DNA of 64,000 nt from Rutpela maculata (lineage: Eukaryota > Arthropoda > Insecta > Coleoptera > Cerambycidae): assembly GCA_936432065.2 (NCBI GenBank), contig OW386291.2:19693821-19757820 (forward strand). Reading direction: 5' to 3'. The notes beneath the pieces were generated by a model. That model made no database searches and was not told the DNA's origin. It saw only the letters and a list, made by a program, of their open reading frames with translations. Each line of letters opens with the position of its first letter. The first letter of the stretch is position 1. Below are positions 53,780-64,000 of the stretch, piece after piece. A program made the position numbers and the translations under genes.

Positions 53780-56296
53780 GGTCATTCCATATCAAATCAA
53801 CCAAGCAAAAAAAATGACCTCTTGGATTTTAACGAATTTTGGTACACATGTTTAACCCCTCCAAGGTATTAAAAATCCAGAATTTCAAATTTTTCTGAGG
53901 AATATTTTTTTTTCTATAGGACTCAAAGGAATAAAAAATTAACACTTTATTACAACAGGGGTATTTTTAATAATTATTATCTCAGGATGCTGAGGAAGAA
54001 ATTTTTTGTGTAAGCACTCGTTTTGTAGCTTTTGGACTAAAATTTATTTCTATTTAAAAAATGGACATAATTTCTTTGTCTCAAGGTCACCCTCAAGATT
54101 ATAAATTCTTAAATGGTATTATCCAGAAAAGTTTTTTTTTCAACTCAAAAAATTAAGTAATATTAACTGAACTTTCCTGTACCTCTGTGTCAATATTGAA
54201 AGTGGGGCGACCACAAATAAGTAAATAAATAAATAATAAAAATGTGGGTACATGCGTTGTATAACATATCGCCTAACCGCGTCGCTCAGACTGGCGCGCG
54301 ACCCGTCGTTTGCCGCGAATAGTGCATATTTAGATGTATTTATATTTATCAGGTTTTGAATATTTTAAATCAAATTAATTTATATTACTTAATATTATCA
54401 ATAGAACAATGTATAGTTCCTCAGTTTTTAAAGTTAAGTGTTGTAACCCATTTAATATTGTTGACTACAAGTCTACGGCATTAAAATTTTTAAGAGATGT
54501 AAGGGGAAAGATATGGTTTTGAGAGGAAAACTTATTCAAACAGCAGTAAGAGTACTGAATTTAACCTTGGAGATGGCTAACCTAGTATTGAATTTGAGGA
54601 CATTTCTGGCTTTGTCACTGCCATGTATTATGATTTCTGGTGTGTACTAAGTAAAAATGACGAAACAAAGGAGGTGTCAATCAGTTTTACTGAATTGGAA
54701 GTACAGTAACGACAAAAACATTTTTGAACATTTTTATTGTTCAAATAGGCTTAGAATGTCATGAAACGTCGAGATTTTAAGTTTGATCGAAAAAAAATTT
54801 TCTGTCTGTCTGTCTGTAACTTTTTTTGTGCGCACGATTACTCTGCAACCGTTTAAGGTATTGACTTGAAATTTGGTACACGTATGTACACGTATGTACT
54901 GGGATCTGGAACCAGATTATATTTTCATCTTATTCCGTCGAAGGGTTGGAGGGTAAATTAGGGTAAATAGGGGGTAAATAGTTAAATCAAGCAGGTAAGA
55001 GTCCATAAAATTGGTATTTAGTATATACAAGAGAAACTAAGATCTCAAAAAATTTTTTGGCATTAGCCACCCCATTACCACCCCTACTAAATTATTTAAG
55101 GGGATGAAAAAAAAATTGTGATTTAGTGTGTGTACGAGAACCAAAAACCTCAAAATATTTTTTTACTTCATCCACCCCCACTACCCCCTCCACAATCACC
55201 TACCTCACTACCGGTGTGGGATATCGTTTTATGGGTTTTTCGGGTAGACGATTTCAAATATTATATTATTAAAGTTTCATAAACAATTTTTTCCACATAC
55301 AAAATTTTTTCGTTGTGAGAGACTTGGATAGAAAATCTGGATGTGGAAGTAGTGATTCCTTGGGCAGCGGTTTTTTACATCCAAGTGGTTCTTCCCGATC
55401 ATTTCTGTATCCAAATAAACCCAAAGACAATACTACTTAAAGTGGATCCTGTCACTAAAACGGAAAGGTTACAAGCTTAGTCAAGCTGAAATGGCATTAT
55501 CTGATACGGCTTCAAAATTGTATAAAAAAATAACAATTATTAAACAAAAAATTTTTGTATTGGCTACCACCAATAAATGTTTATCTTTTACGTATAACAT
55601 ATTTCATTGTATATTACCCATTTAGTATTTAATTATGCTTATTACCGGATTCATGTTGTCATGTATGACAAAAGTGGTTGTGGCAGGGAAACGTGGGTGG
55701 GGGTTACACAAACCTATTTCCAAGACTAATAAAAACGACTGTTTTGATATATATGTAAATTCAAAATCATAAATTGCAAAATAAAATATTAAACTTGGCG
55801 ATTAGCGTCTTGAAAGTACACACTGTCCTAAAATAATATTTTTTGTACAATTTGTCCGTTGTTGCCATACTTTGAAATTGTATGCAATGGTAGATATGAC
55901 CATTAGGGACAAATACAATTTTTTTAATAATTTTCAAAAATATGCTTTTTGAGAATAATTACTTTTACATTTGTGACCTTGACCTCGACCTTTAAATTTG
56001 TGGTTGCAACATTTTTTAACCCCAAATAGGAAAATGTTGTTTAAACACCATAAATTGACGTTTGTCCCACCCATCTCTCACCATTTTGGAGATACTGTGA
56101 TTTAAAAATCCCTATTTTCCAAAGTTACTAACTTTCTTTTAATTTTCAAAGACGTATTACTCAAAAACCAATAATCAAAAAAAATAAAAAAATTGAAATT
56201 TTCATGTTGTTGACAGGTAGAACACTTTCACCAAAAATTATCAAAATCGGAGAAGTCAAGTTTCAAAATTTTATTTTTACTGGTTGATTTGGCATG
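53780..56296. mobile_element. 2.5-kb element with CATTCCATATCAAATCAACC-type ends
   Basis: The left end CATTCCATATCAAATCAACC and the right end GGTTGATTTGGCATGGTATG are inverted with few differences. GTATG stands on both sides (53775-53779, 56297-56301), and family C copy 2 gives the empty site, although whether all five bases are duplicated is uncertain. The interior has no recognisable transposase and contains a HINE-like copy at 54696-55378. Confidence 0.78.
54696..55378 (+). mobile_element. HINE-like repeat family A, copy 8
   Basis: Nearly full length, lacking the first bases of the 5' hairpin (starts TTGGAAGTACAGTAACGAC) and ending GGGCAGCGGTTTTTTA. It carries a small duplication ACACGTATGT-ACACGTATGT (54878-54897). 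It is nested in the 2.5-kb TIR element. Confidence 0.9.
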
Positions 56297-57231
56297 GTAT
56301 GTAAAAATCTTTAAAAAATAATTTGTCCCAGAAACCTTTGTTTCGAAGATTAACGGAGCGTCAAAGTAATACATGATATTACGTGAACATCGTATATGAG
56401 ATCGATTTCATTTATTTATTACGGTGACAAAATGGAGAAATTTTTACCAAAAATAAAAAAAAGAGCAAATTTAATTCTATTTAAATTAGCTAGAGTAGTC
56501 TTTTGGCGCAGGAGTCAAGATTAAAAATTGCCCACTGTAGAAGCTCAAAATTTGCGATTTTTGCCGTACATGGCGGATATTTCAGTAGTTATATCCGAAA
56601 CGAAAAAAAAATCAAAATACCGATGGTAGCAAAAAGATTCGTAGTGGAAAATATTCGTTTGCCTTATTTTTTATTTCGAGCTAACTCCCATCGTTTCGGA
56701 GATATCTACGAAAAATAGCAAAAAACAACTTGCATTTCGGCGCTGAAAAAATTGCAAAAACATGCAATCTTGACACGTTCATATTTTTCGAAAAACACCA
56801 TTGGGATGACCGTACGATGTCGCGACGTATAGAGGAAGTCTTCCAGATAAACCTGATCGTAAATTGCACGACGAAATTCAAAAATTCGGCTCGGCACGAA
56901 CGAATCAAAAGTGACATTTTGTGACATTTCAGAAAATCGATATCTCTTTTTGCAACATGTTATTTAATTTTTTACTCATTTCTGCAGGACTTATAGATTG
57001 GTAGAATTGCCCCTTCATCATTGATACTGTCTAAGTTATCATCAGTGATCGGAATTTGGGTTTAATTTTCTGGTGCATCGTTATAAGGATTTTTTTAAAT
57101 ATGCATACATTTTTAGTTGTACATATGTATACATGTATTCTATTATGCCAAAATAAATGAAAAACTCATAAAGTGGCTTCTGTGAGTCGGACAGGTATGT
57201 AAATAATTTATAGCCTAACGAGACTATGTCC

Positions 57232-57904
57232 CCTCCCGTTTTCGAGGATGCTGAATACGAAGGCGGTAGTTTAAACTCTTTCCGAGTTAACCCCACCTCC
57301 CAAACGGCCAAAAACCATCCCCCAAATGGGTTAACGCGGATACGGCATCTCATACCGACTAAACCAGCGTCACCCCCGTTTTCAAGGATGCTGACCAAGA
57401 AGGCGGTGGTTTAAACTCTATCCGAGTTGACCCCACCCCCCCAAATGGGTTAACGAGGATACGGCGTCTCATACCGACTAAACCAGCGTCACCCCTCGTT
57501 TTCAAGGATGCTGAACACGAAGGCGATGGCTTAAACTTTATCCGAGTTGATTTCATCCCCCAAACGGCCAAAAACCACCCCCGAAAGGTGTTAACGCGGA
57601 TACGCCGTCTCATACCGACAAAACCTGCGTCACCCCCGTTTTCGAGGATGCTGAACTCGATGGCGGTAGTTTAAACTCTTTCCGAGTTAACCACACCCCT
57701 CCAAACGGCCAAAAACCACCCCAGAAAGGATATACCGTCTCATACCGACAAAACCTGCGTCACCCCCCGTTTTCGAGGATGCTGAATACGATGGCGATGG
57801 TTTAAACTTTTTTCGAGTTGGCCCCACCCCATAAACGGCCAAAAACAACCCCCGAAAGGGGTGAAACGCGGCTACGCCGTCTCATACCGACTCAACCTGC
57901 GTCA
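57232..57904. repeat. minisatellite, five units of about 118-144 bp
   Basis: Each unit begins CCCGTTTTC[GA]AGGATGCTGA and contains GGTAGTTTAAACT-like text, TCCGAGTT[AG]ACC, AAACGGCCAAAAACCA and GTCTCATACCGAC[TA]AAACC. Unit starts lie near 57235, 57376, 57495, 57634 and 57764. A single related unit lies near 37072. Frames through the array read repeat text and are not genes. Confidence 0.9.
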
Positions 57905-57913
57905 CCTCCCGTT

Positions 57914-58845
57914 TACTTTACTGAGAAACTTTTTGTTGTAAATTGATTAATTAAAATGTTATAACCCTTGGAAAATAGGAATTTTTCACAAAATTTTCTT
58001 TTAAGCGTTAAAACTTTTTTTTATTTAATTTTAACAAAAAATACGTCACATGTTTTTTGTAGAGGATTTCATAGCGAGTAATTTTCAATTACACTTTTTT
58101 TATTTCATTAATTCTGAATTGTTTTACAGCGCTGCGAAAGGATCAAAGTGACAGATCATGGCTTACAAATTGAGAGATCGGTGGTTCGATCCCTGCACAC
58201 TGAATTTTTTTCATTAAAAACTTATTAACAATTGTGAAAAAATATAAATATTATTACTTGTGGTAATGGGCGACTTCAGGCGGGTGCATCGCACTTAGGG
58301 CCCCCCATTAGGGATCTGTCGCAGCCCCCTTTTTCGGGCCCCATTTCTTGACACGAGGACCCCTTCAGGCCCCTTTTTAAGTGGGGCCTATTTAACCTCA
58401 CTCTGCGTCAACCCACGTCTTTCCTACAAATGACGAAACATCGTCATCTAGTAACCAATTCTCCAACTCTGAATAATTATATATAATGTAATTTAATCTT
58501 GTACGAATATTTATTTTTTTCCGCAATTATAATAAAGTTTTTAACGAAAAAAATCCGAAGTGTGTAGGCATCGAACCGTCGATCTTTCGATTTGTAAGAC
58601 ATGATCTGTCACTTCGCAGTGCTTTAAAACCCTTCAGAATTAAGGAAATAAAAAAAAGTGTAAATGCAAATTATTAGTTATGAAATTCTCTGCAAAAAAT
58701 ATGTGATACATTTTTTTTTGTTAAAATTAAAGAAAAAAGTTTTAGCGCTTAAAAGAAAATTTGGACAAATTTGTATCTACCAAAGGTTATAACTTTTCAA
58801 TTGTTTGATTTACGACAAAAAGTTTTTCCAGTAAAACTGTAAAGA
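57914..58845. repeat. large palindrome with a tRNA-like B box in each arm
   Basis: 57914-58260 and 58495-58845 are inverted copies (AACTTTTTGTTGTAAAT against ATTTACGACAAAAAGTT; AAATTTTCTTTTAAGCG against CGCTTAAAAGAAAATTT). In the left arm AGATCGGTGGTTCGATCCC contains a B box, and its mirrored counterpart lies near 58570-58590. A GC-rich centre (58266-58430) reads GGGCCCCCCATTAGGG and GGGGCCTATTTAAC. It starts 10 bp after the minisatellite, and the two may form one element. Confidence 0.75.
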
Positions 58846-59276
58846 ATTCGATTCTAAACCAGAAACCAGAAACCTCTGTAAATTTTTTGAAAGATCGTTA
58901 CGGAGATATATGGCAAAAACTGTTAGCACCCATTTTTCAAGATGACGGCCAAATGGGAGCTCGCCGACCCCGAAAACTCAATTTTAAACTTACAAAACCC
59001 TACCCAAAGTGCAAGGTTAAATAGACATTTCAGTGGACTATTTCTTATTTTTTTTATTATACCTAATAGTTAGGGAACTGGTGGCAGACATTTTTATATG
59101 ATCTTATTGTGTGACTGAAGTTGAAAAGTATAAAGACGTCATAATGAAACGTCGGGAAAAACCATTTCAGTCATTACAGCGTTGCTGATTTTTTAATTAA
59201 TAGTTAATTAAAAATGCAATAAGGAAACGCTCCTATATGATTTTATTGTGTCAGCCACTTGTTTTAAACGTTGCTT
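58846..59276. other. spacer, no gene recognised
   Basis: Ordinary AT-rich sequence up to the target duplication of the next element. Confidence 0.4.
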
Positions 59277-60472
59277 TAGTCCGGTGATATTAGGAAAATG
59301 TCTCGGAAAGTTTTGGGACAAGCCAAAAATTAGTCTATCCCCTACAGAATTTCCTCAGAAATCCGAGAAAAATAGTGTTGACCACTCAACATGGAGGCTT
59401 TAATTGTTATTCAACTTTTTGTAAACATAATGAATTTTGCAACTTACTTGTTTGCTTATATCTTCGTTTCTAAAACTCATAGAAAAACATTCGACCCGTC
59501 AATTTCTTCGCCATGGGTTCCCCTATAAGGTAGGTATATGCAAAGAACTAATTTTTGATTGTTAATAGCATTTTATGCTGAAAAAATTGGATTTTTTCGA
59601 TCCTCGAACTTTGAAGTACTGTAGAAACAAATATAAAATCTGCATGTTAACGATATTATGAGAAATAGTACATATTTTTACCCTTAATGAAATGCACTTT
59701 GTTCCGTTGAAAAATATTAATTATTTTTTTTTTGCAATTAATTTTATAAAAAAAAAATTCAAACTATTATACTAAAAGATCATATTAATATTTTACACTT
59801 CTGTTTCGGTAAAAACATTGTATTTGACATACATTTACATAATCAAAAAGAATATTGCAAAAAATCAATTTTGCAACTTAAACAAATGTACATATCTCAG
59901 TGGATTTTGCATAAAATTTATTGCAACTAACGACATTTTATTTGTCATAAAAAACACGAATTTAAGAAAAAAAAATTTTTGCTCCGATGCTTTGGAGCCG
60001 AGATATGAAGATTTCACGTTTTTTGTGATTACGGCGAAATTTGAAAATATTTTTACTTGAAAATTTAACTGAATATACCTCAGAGTGTGTGTTATCACTT
60101 ACATAAAGTGCCATGTCTATATATCTAGATGGGCCATGGAAAAAAAATCGAGAAAATTGCATCCTTGGCGCTCGCGTTCACACTAGAAGCCAGATCCCCC
60201 TCCCCTTTACTGCTAGTGGCGTACTTGGACAGTTTTATCGCGGGCGGCAGCTTCATTTCTCTTTTTCTCGGCTTCAGGAGTGGCTAGATGGACGTTTTTT
60301 TTTTTTAATTCAACTTTTTTTTTTCTCAGCTTTCCGATTATTTTTCAATCATTCAATTACGTTGTTTCATAAAATAAATATGTAAAGATTACATACAATT
60401 TATTTGATAAGACATTGATGAGTGACTAGTTTTTATTCTTATTGTGGATAAAAAAAGTATACATTTTGTATT

Positions 60473-61168
60473 TAAAAACCGCTGCCCAAGGAATCACTAC
60501 TTCCACATCCAGATTCTCTATCCAAGTCACTCACAACGAAAAAAACTTTATATGTGAAAATAATTGTTTATGGAACTTTAATAATATAATATTTGAAATC
60601 CTCTACCCCAAAAACCCATAAAACGATACCCCACATCGGTAGTGGGGTGGGGGGTGGTGATGGGGGGTGATAGTGGGGGGTGGATGAAGTAGAAAAATAT
60701 TTTGAGGTTTCTGGTTCCTGTACATACACTAAATCACAATTTTTTTCATCCCCTTTAATAAGGGGGTGGGGGTGGTAATGGGGGTGGCTAATGCCAAAAA
60801 TTTTTTTGAGACCTTAGCTTCTCTTGTATATACTAAATACCAATTATATGGACTGTTACCTGCTTGATTGACCTATTTACCCCAAATTTACCCCAATTTA
60901 CCCCCCAACCCTTCGACGGAACAAGATGAAAATATAATCTAGTTCTATATCTCGTTAAAGTACACATGTGTACCAAATTTCAAGTCAATATCTTAAACGG
61001 TTCCAGAGTAAACGTGCGCACAAAAAAAAGTTACAGACAGACAGACCGACAGACAGACAGACAGACCGACAGACAGACCGACGTTTCATGACATTTTAAG
61101 CCTATTTGGACAATAAAAATTTTTAAAAAATTTTTTGTCGTTGCTATACTTCCACTGGACGTGGAAGT
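60473..61168 (-). mobile_element. HINE-like repeat family A, copy 9 (full length)
   Basis: From TAAAAACCGCTGCCCAAGG to CCACTGGACGTGGAAGT, with the GACAGACAGACCGACAGACA tract at about 61033-61080. A stretch present in other copies (AACTTAAAATCTCGA) is deleted between the tract and CGTTTCATGACATT. Confidence 0.9.
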
Positions 61169-61193
61169 AAAATTAATTTATTGAATGTACAAA

Positions 61194-61349
61194 CTAAAGC
61201 TTATTTTTCTGTCCTCGTTTTTTTTTAGGGTGATTTCCTGTGTCGGACTCGCTGTCCGTTTCGTCTCGCATTTCTGCGTACAGACAATCATTGTTATCAT
61301 CGTCATTATTTATATCAACATTTCCAATAACTTCCTCATTTTCTTGCAT
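61194..61349 (-). CDS. 51-residue acidic small ORF in the core of element D
   Basis: The frame starts MQENEEVIGNVDINNDDDNN, continues DCLYAEMRDETDSESDTGNH and ends PKKKRGQKNKL with a TAG; an AATAAA follows about 15 bp downstream. It is strongly acidic in the first 40 residues and basic at the end (a PKKKRG nuclear-localisation-like cluster). It lies in the ~310 bp of element-specific DNA between two HINE-like copies. It could be the first or last exon of the element's lost protein. I recognise no domain, and chance is possible at this length. Confidence 0.35.
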   Translation of the reverse strand: MQENEEVIGNVDINNDDDNNDCLYAEMRDETDSESDTGNHPKKKRGQKNKL

Positions 61350-61475
61350 TTAATTTAATTTAAACTGACAGACATCAATATTGATTTAATTTGTTTTAAA
61401 CAGCGAAATAAACATCTAATTCATAACATAACAATAATGCGTGATTGCTTAAATTATAGAATGTTTGTAAAATTG

Positions 61476-62090
61476 TAAAAAACGCTGCCCAAGGAATCAC
61501 TACTTCCACATCCAGATTTTCTATGCAAGTCTCTCACAACGAAAAAAAAAACCAATAAAACGATATGTCACATAGGTAGTGGGGGTAGGAACGGTGGTAG
61601 TGGGGATTGATGAATTAAAAAATAAAGTTGAGGCCATTGCTTCTTGTATACACACTAAATCATAATTTTATTTTTGTCACCCCCTTTAATAAAGGGATGG
61701 GGGGTGGTAACGGGGGTGGCTAATACCAAAACATTTTTTGGGACCTTAGCTTCTCTTATTTATACTAAATACCAATTTTATGGACTCTTACTTGCTTAAT
61801 TTGCCCATTTACACCCTTTCCTCCCAAGCCTTCAACGGAATAAGATCAAAATATAATCTTCCCGTTCTCGTTAAAATACATACATGTAGAAAATTTCAAG
61901 TCAATATATTAAACGGTTCCAGAGTAATCGTGCGCACAAAAAAGTTACAGACGGACCGACCGACAAAGCGACAGACTTTTTTGCTTAAACTTAAAATCTC
62001 GACATTTCATAACATTCTAAGCCTATTTAAAAAATAAAAATGTTTACAATTTTGTTTTTGCGTACTATACTTCCACTGGATTTGGAAATA
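61476..62090 (-). mobile_element. HINE-like repeat family A, copy 10
   Basis: Reverse orientation from TAAAAAACGCTGCCCAAGG to CCACTGGATTTGGAAAT. It is more diverged and slightly shortened: CGACCGACAAAGCGACAGAC replaces the regular GACA tract, and the segment with TTATGGAACTTTAATAATA is absent. Confidence 0.85.
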
Positions 62091-63316
62091 ATTATAAGAT
62101 GTTTGATTATAAACTACTGAAATTATTTTATCTATAATATAAAATAATAAAGCCGCTGTATTACAAATTCTTTTTGCGGAGCAACGTAATTGAATAATTG
62201 AAAAATAATCGAATAATCGGAAAGCTGAGAAAAAAATAAGTTGAATTAAAAAAAAAAACGTCCATCTAGCCACTCTTGAAGCCGAGAAAAAGAGAAATAA
62301 AGCTGCCGCCGGGGTAAAACTGTCCAAGTACGCCATTAGCAGTGAAGGGGGAGGGGAATCTGGCGTCTAGCGTGAACGCGAGTGTCAAGGATGCAATTTT
62401 CTCGATTTTTTTTCCATGGCCCATCTAGATATATAGACATGGCACTTTTTGTAAGTGATAACACACCTCTGAGGTATATTCAGTTAAATTTTCAAGTAAG
62501 AATATTTTCAAATTTCGCCGTAATCACAAAAAACGTGAAATCTTCATATCTCGGCTCCAAAGCATCGGAGCAAAAATTTTTTTTTCTTAAGTTCGTGTTT
62601 TTTTATGACAATTAAAATGCCGTTAGTTGCAATAAATTTTATTCAAAATCCACTGAGATATTTACATTTGTTTAAGTTGCAAAATTGATTTTTTGCGTAA
62701 ATAGTCGCAAATTAAAATTTTTTTGAAATATTCTTTTTGATTATGTAAATGTACGTAAAATACAATGTTTCTACCGAAACAGAACTGTAAAATATTAATA
62801 TGATCTTTTAGTATAACAGTTTGAATTTTTTTTTTTATAAATTGCAAAAAAAATAATTCATATTTTACAACGGGACAAAGTGCATTTCATTAAGGGTAAA
62901 AATATGTACTACTTCTCATAATATCGTTAACATTCAGACTTTATATTTGTTTCTACAGTGCTTCAAAGTTCGAGGATCGAGAAATTCAATTTTTTTAGTT
63001 TCTTGTCATAAAATGTTATTAACAATCAAAAATTCGTTCTTTGCATATACTTTCCTTATAGGGGAACCCGTAACGAAGAAATTGACGGATCGAACGTTTT
63101 TCTACGACCTTTAGAAGCGAAGATATAAGCAAACAAGTAAGTTGCAAAATTCATTTTGTTTACAAAAGTTGAATAACAATTAAAGCCGCCATTTTGAGTG
63201 GTCAACACTATTTTTTTCGGATTCCTGAGGAAATTCTGTAGGGAATAGGCTAATTTTTGGCTTGTCCCAAAACTTTCCGAGAAATCGTTATTTTTGAATC
63301 TAAAATCACCGGACTA

Positions 63317-64000
63317 CTTGTCAATATGACATTGATATAAATGCAGTCGACTGAAATCCATGTGTCCGCGTGTTTTTGCTATTTAATTTTTTTTATTAAT
63401 TTATGATATACTAAAAATTAAGTGATTTTATTGTCGGTGTACCTTATATCAAAAGTTTCGCAAAGTGATAAGACACAATAAAACAAACTTCAGTCATGTG
63501 TGTACTGCTGCGTTTAAAGGGGCTGAATTTTCAAAAATAGAGTAAAAAAATATTATTTTACCGTGTCAACCACTATGCAGGAAGCTGCGTTTGTTTATAA
63601 AAAACATAAAAAAAAATAGTGGCTGAAATCTGTTATGCTGATTTTTCATTGGCCGACGTTTCTTAAGAATTACACAGGCCGACAAAAAAGGAGGAGCTGT
63701 TTTTTTATCAAAACCATCTTATCCCATGTTTTTTGACATGCTGAAACCAATTCTGATATTAAAAAAATCTACCGCATCAGTTCTTGTCTACCACCCCTTT
63801 TATCCCTAAAAAGGGCAAAAAAGGATCTTATTCTAAAGCATTTCTGAAGCATTTTGACGCGCTGCAACCAATTTTGGACAAAAAAATTTTCATCATGTCA
63901 GTTACCCTCTACAACCCCTTTTTATCTCCTAGGGGTGGCAGGGGGAAACTGAAAAAACAGATTTTTTTTTTTACCCAAAATTAGCTTCAGTACATCAAAA
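63317..64000. other. no gene recognised
   Basis: AT-rich end of the window. A direct repeat around 63733-63750 and 63851-63870 (TTTTGACATGCTGAAACCAAT and TTTTGACGCGCTGCAACCAAT) with CTACCACCCCTTTTATC versus CTACAACCCCTTTTTATC suggests an incomplete tandem repeat of about 118 bp running toward the window edge. Confidence 0.45.

Larger units (their letters stand above)
53484..57033 (+). repeat. interspersed repeat family C, copy 3, split by a TIR element
   Basis: 53484-53779 and 56297-57033 together follow copies 1 and 2. The break lies where copy 2 reads AAGTGTATGTAAAG. The 3' part includes TCGCGACGTATAGAGGAAGT and TTCGGCTCGGCACGAACG. It contains only two units of the 10-bp word that copy 2 has expanded. 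Confidence 0.82.
59277..63316. mobile_element. 4.0-kb TIR element with TAGTCCGG ends and 1.1-kb arms (family D)
   Basis: The ends TAGTCCGGTGAT and ATCACCGGACTA are inverted, and CTT stands on both sides (59274-59276, 63317-63319). The arms run to about 60395 and from about 62150, with landmarks CGGAAAGTTTTGGGACAAGC, TTGGAGCCGAGATATGAAG, GGCCATGGAAAAAAAATCG and CTAGATGGACG. The centre holds two HINE-like copies in the same orientation and a short acidic reading frame between them. A deletion derivative lies at 33592. A 3-bp duplication is known for several DNA-transposon groups; I cannot choose among them. Confidence 0.82.

Noticed and set aside
57081..57613. frames of 84-105 codons on the minus strand
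   Set aside because: They read the 118-144-bp minisatellite, giving repeated RIRVNPFGG-type text.
59865..60162. frames of 66-80 codons on both strands
   Set aside because: They lie in the inverted arms of element D and reappear, mirrored, near 62382-62615 and 33636-33851.

Overview
This window looks like repeat-rich, AT-rich nuclear DNA of an arthropod, most likely an insect. Spliceosomal intron signals, Tc1/mariner-type transposases, jockey/CR1-like reverse transcriptases, a 5S-rRNA-derived SINE, tRNA-derived SINE-like units and hAT- and Harbinger-like MITEs all point that way. I cannot name the species. I found no convincing intact host gene. Nearly all longer reading frames are eroded transposon genes or chance frames inside inverted repeats.

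Layout. 0-12 kb: a 5S-derived SINE with target duplications (893-1273), three 5'-truncated LINE remnants on the minus strand (1633-2872, 5583-7400, 10243-11485), a hAT-type MITE inside the second, and a THAP-like exon remnant (10004-10097). 12.6-23 kb: a fourth LINE fragment, a broken DDE transposase, and two complete but inactive mariner-type elements (14594-17582 with tandem-repeated inverted ends; 19945-22580 with ends of about 330 bp). The second carries a 361-bp repeat with a hammerhead ribozyme motif. 22.9-36 kb: a second 5S SINE and nested insertions in copies of a ~700-bp Helentron/HINE-like repeat. Those insertions include a 1.65-kb foldback element placed between AAA and TTT with no target duplication, and a 2.5-kb element with TAGTCYGG ends. 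36-47 kb: a ~4.6-kb inverted-repeat element with a YqaJ-like exon split by a second AAA|TTT element, a palindromic element carrying a spliced gene fragment, and a LINE sitting between the A and B boxes of a tRNA-like promoter. 48-52 kb: a palindromically duplicated zinc-finger exon of a transposon gene, a MITE doublet and a 1-kb element with subterminal repeats. 53-64 kb: another copy of repeat family C split by a TIR element, a five-unit minisatellite, a large palindrome, and a 4-kb TAGTCCGG element with 1.1-kb arms and a 51-codon acidic reading frame at its centre.

The same families recur throughout. The HINE-like repeat is seen ten times, family C three times and the TAGTCCGG element family twice. 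Several insertions are dated by uninterrupted paralogous copies elsewhere in the window, which act as empty sites. The parts most worth following are the hammerhead repeat, the two AAA|TTT elements, and the inverted-end elements carrying gene fragments.
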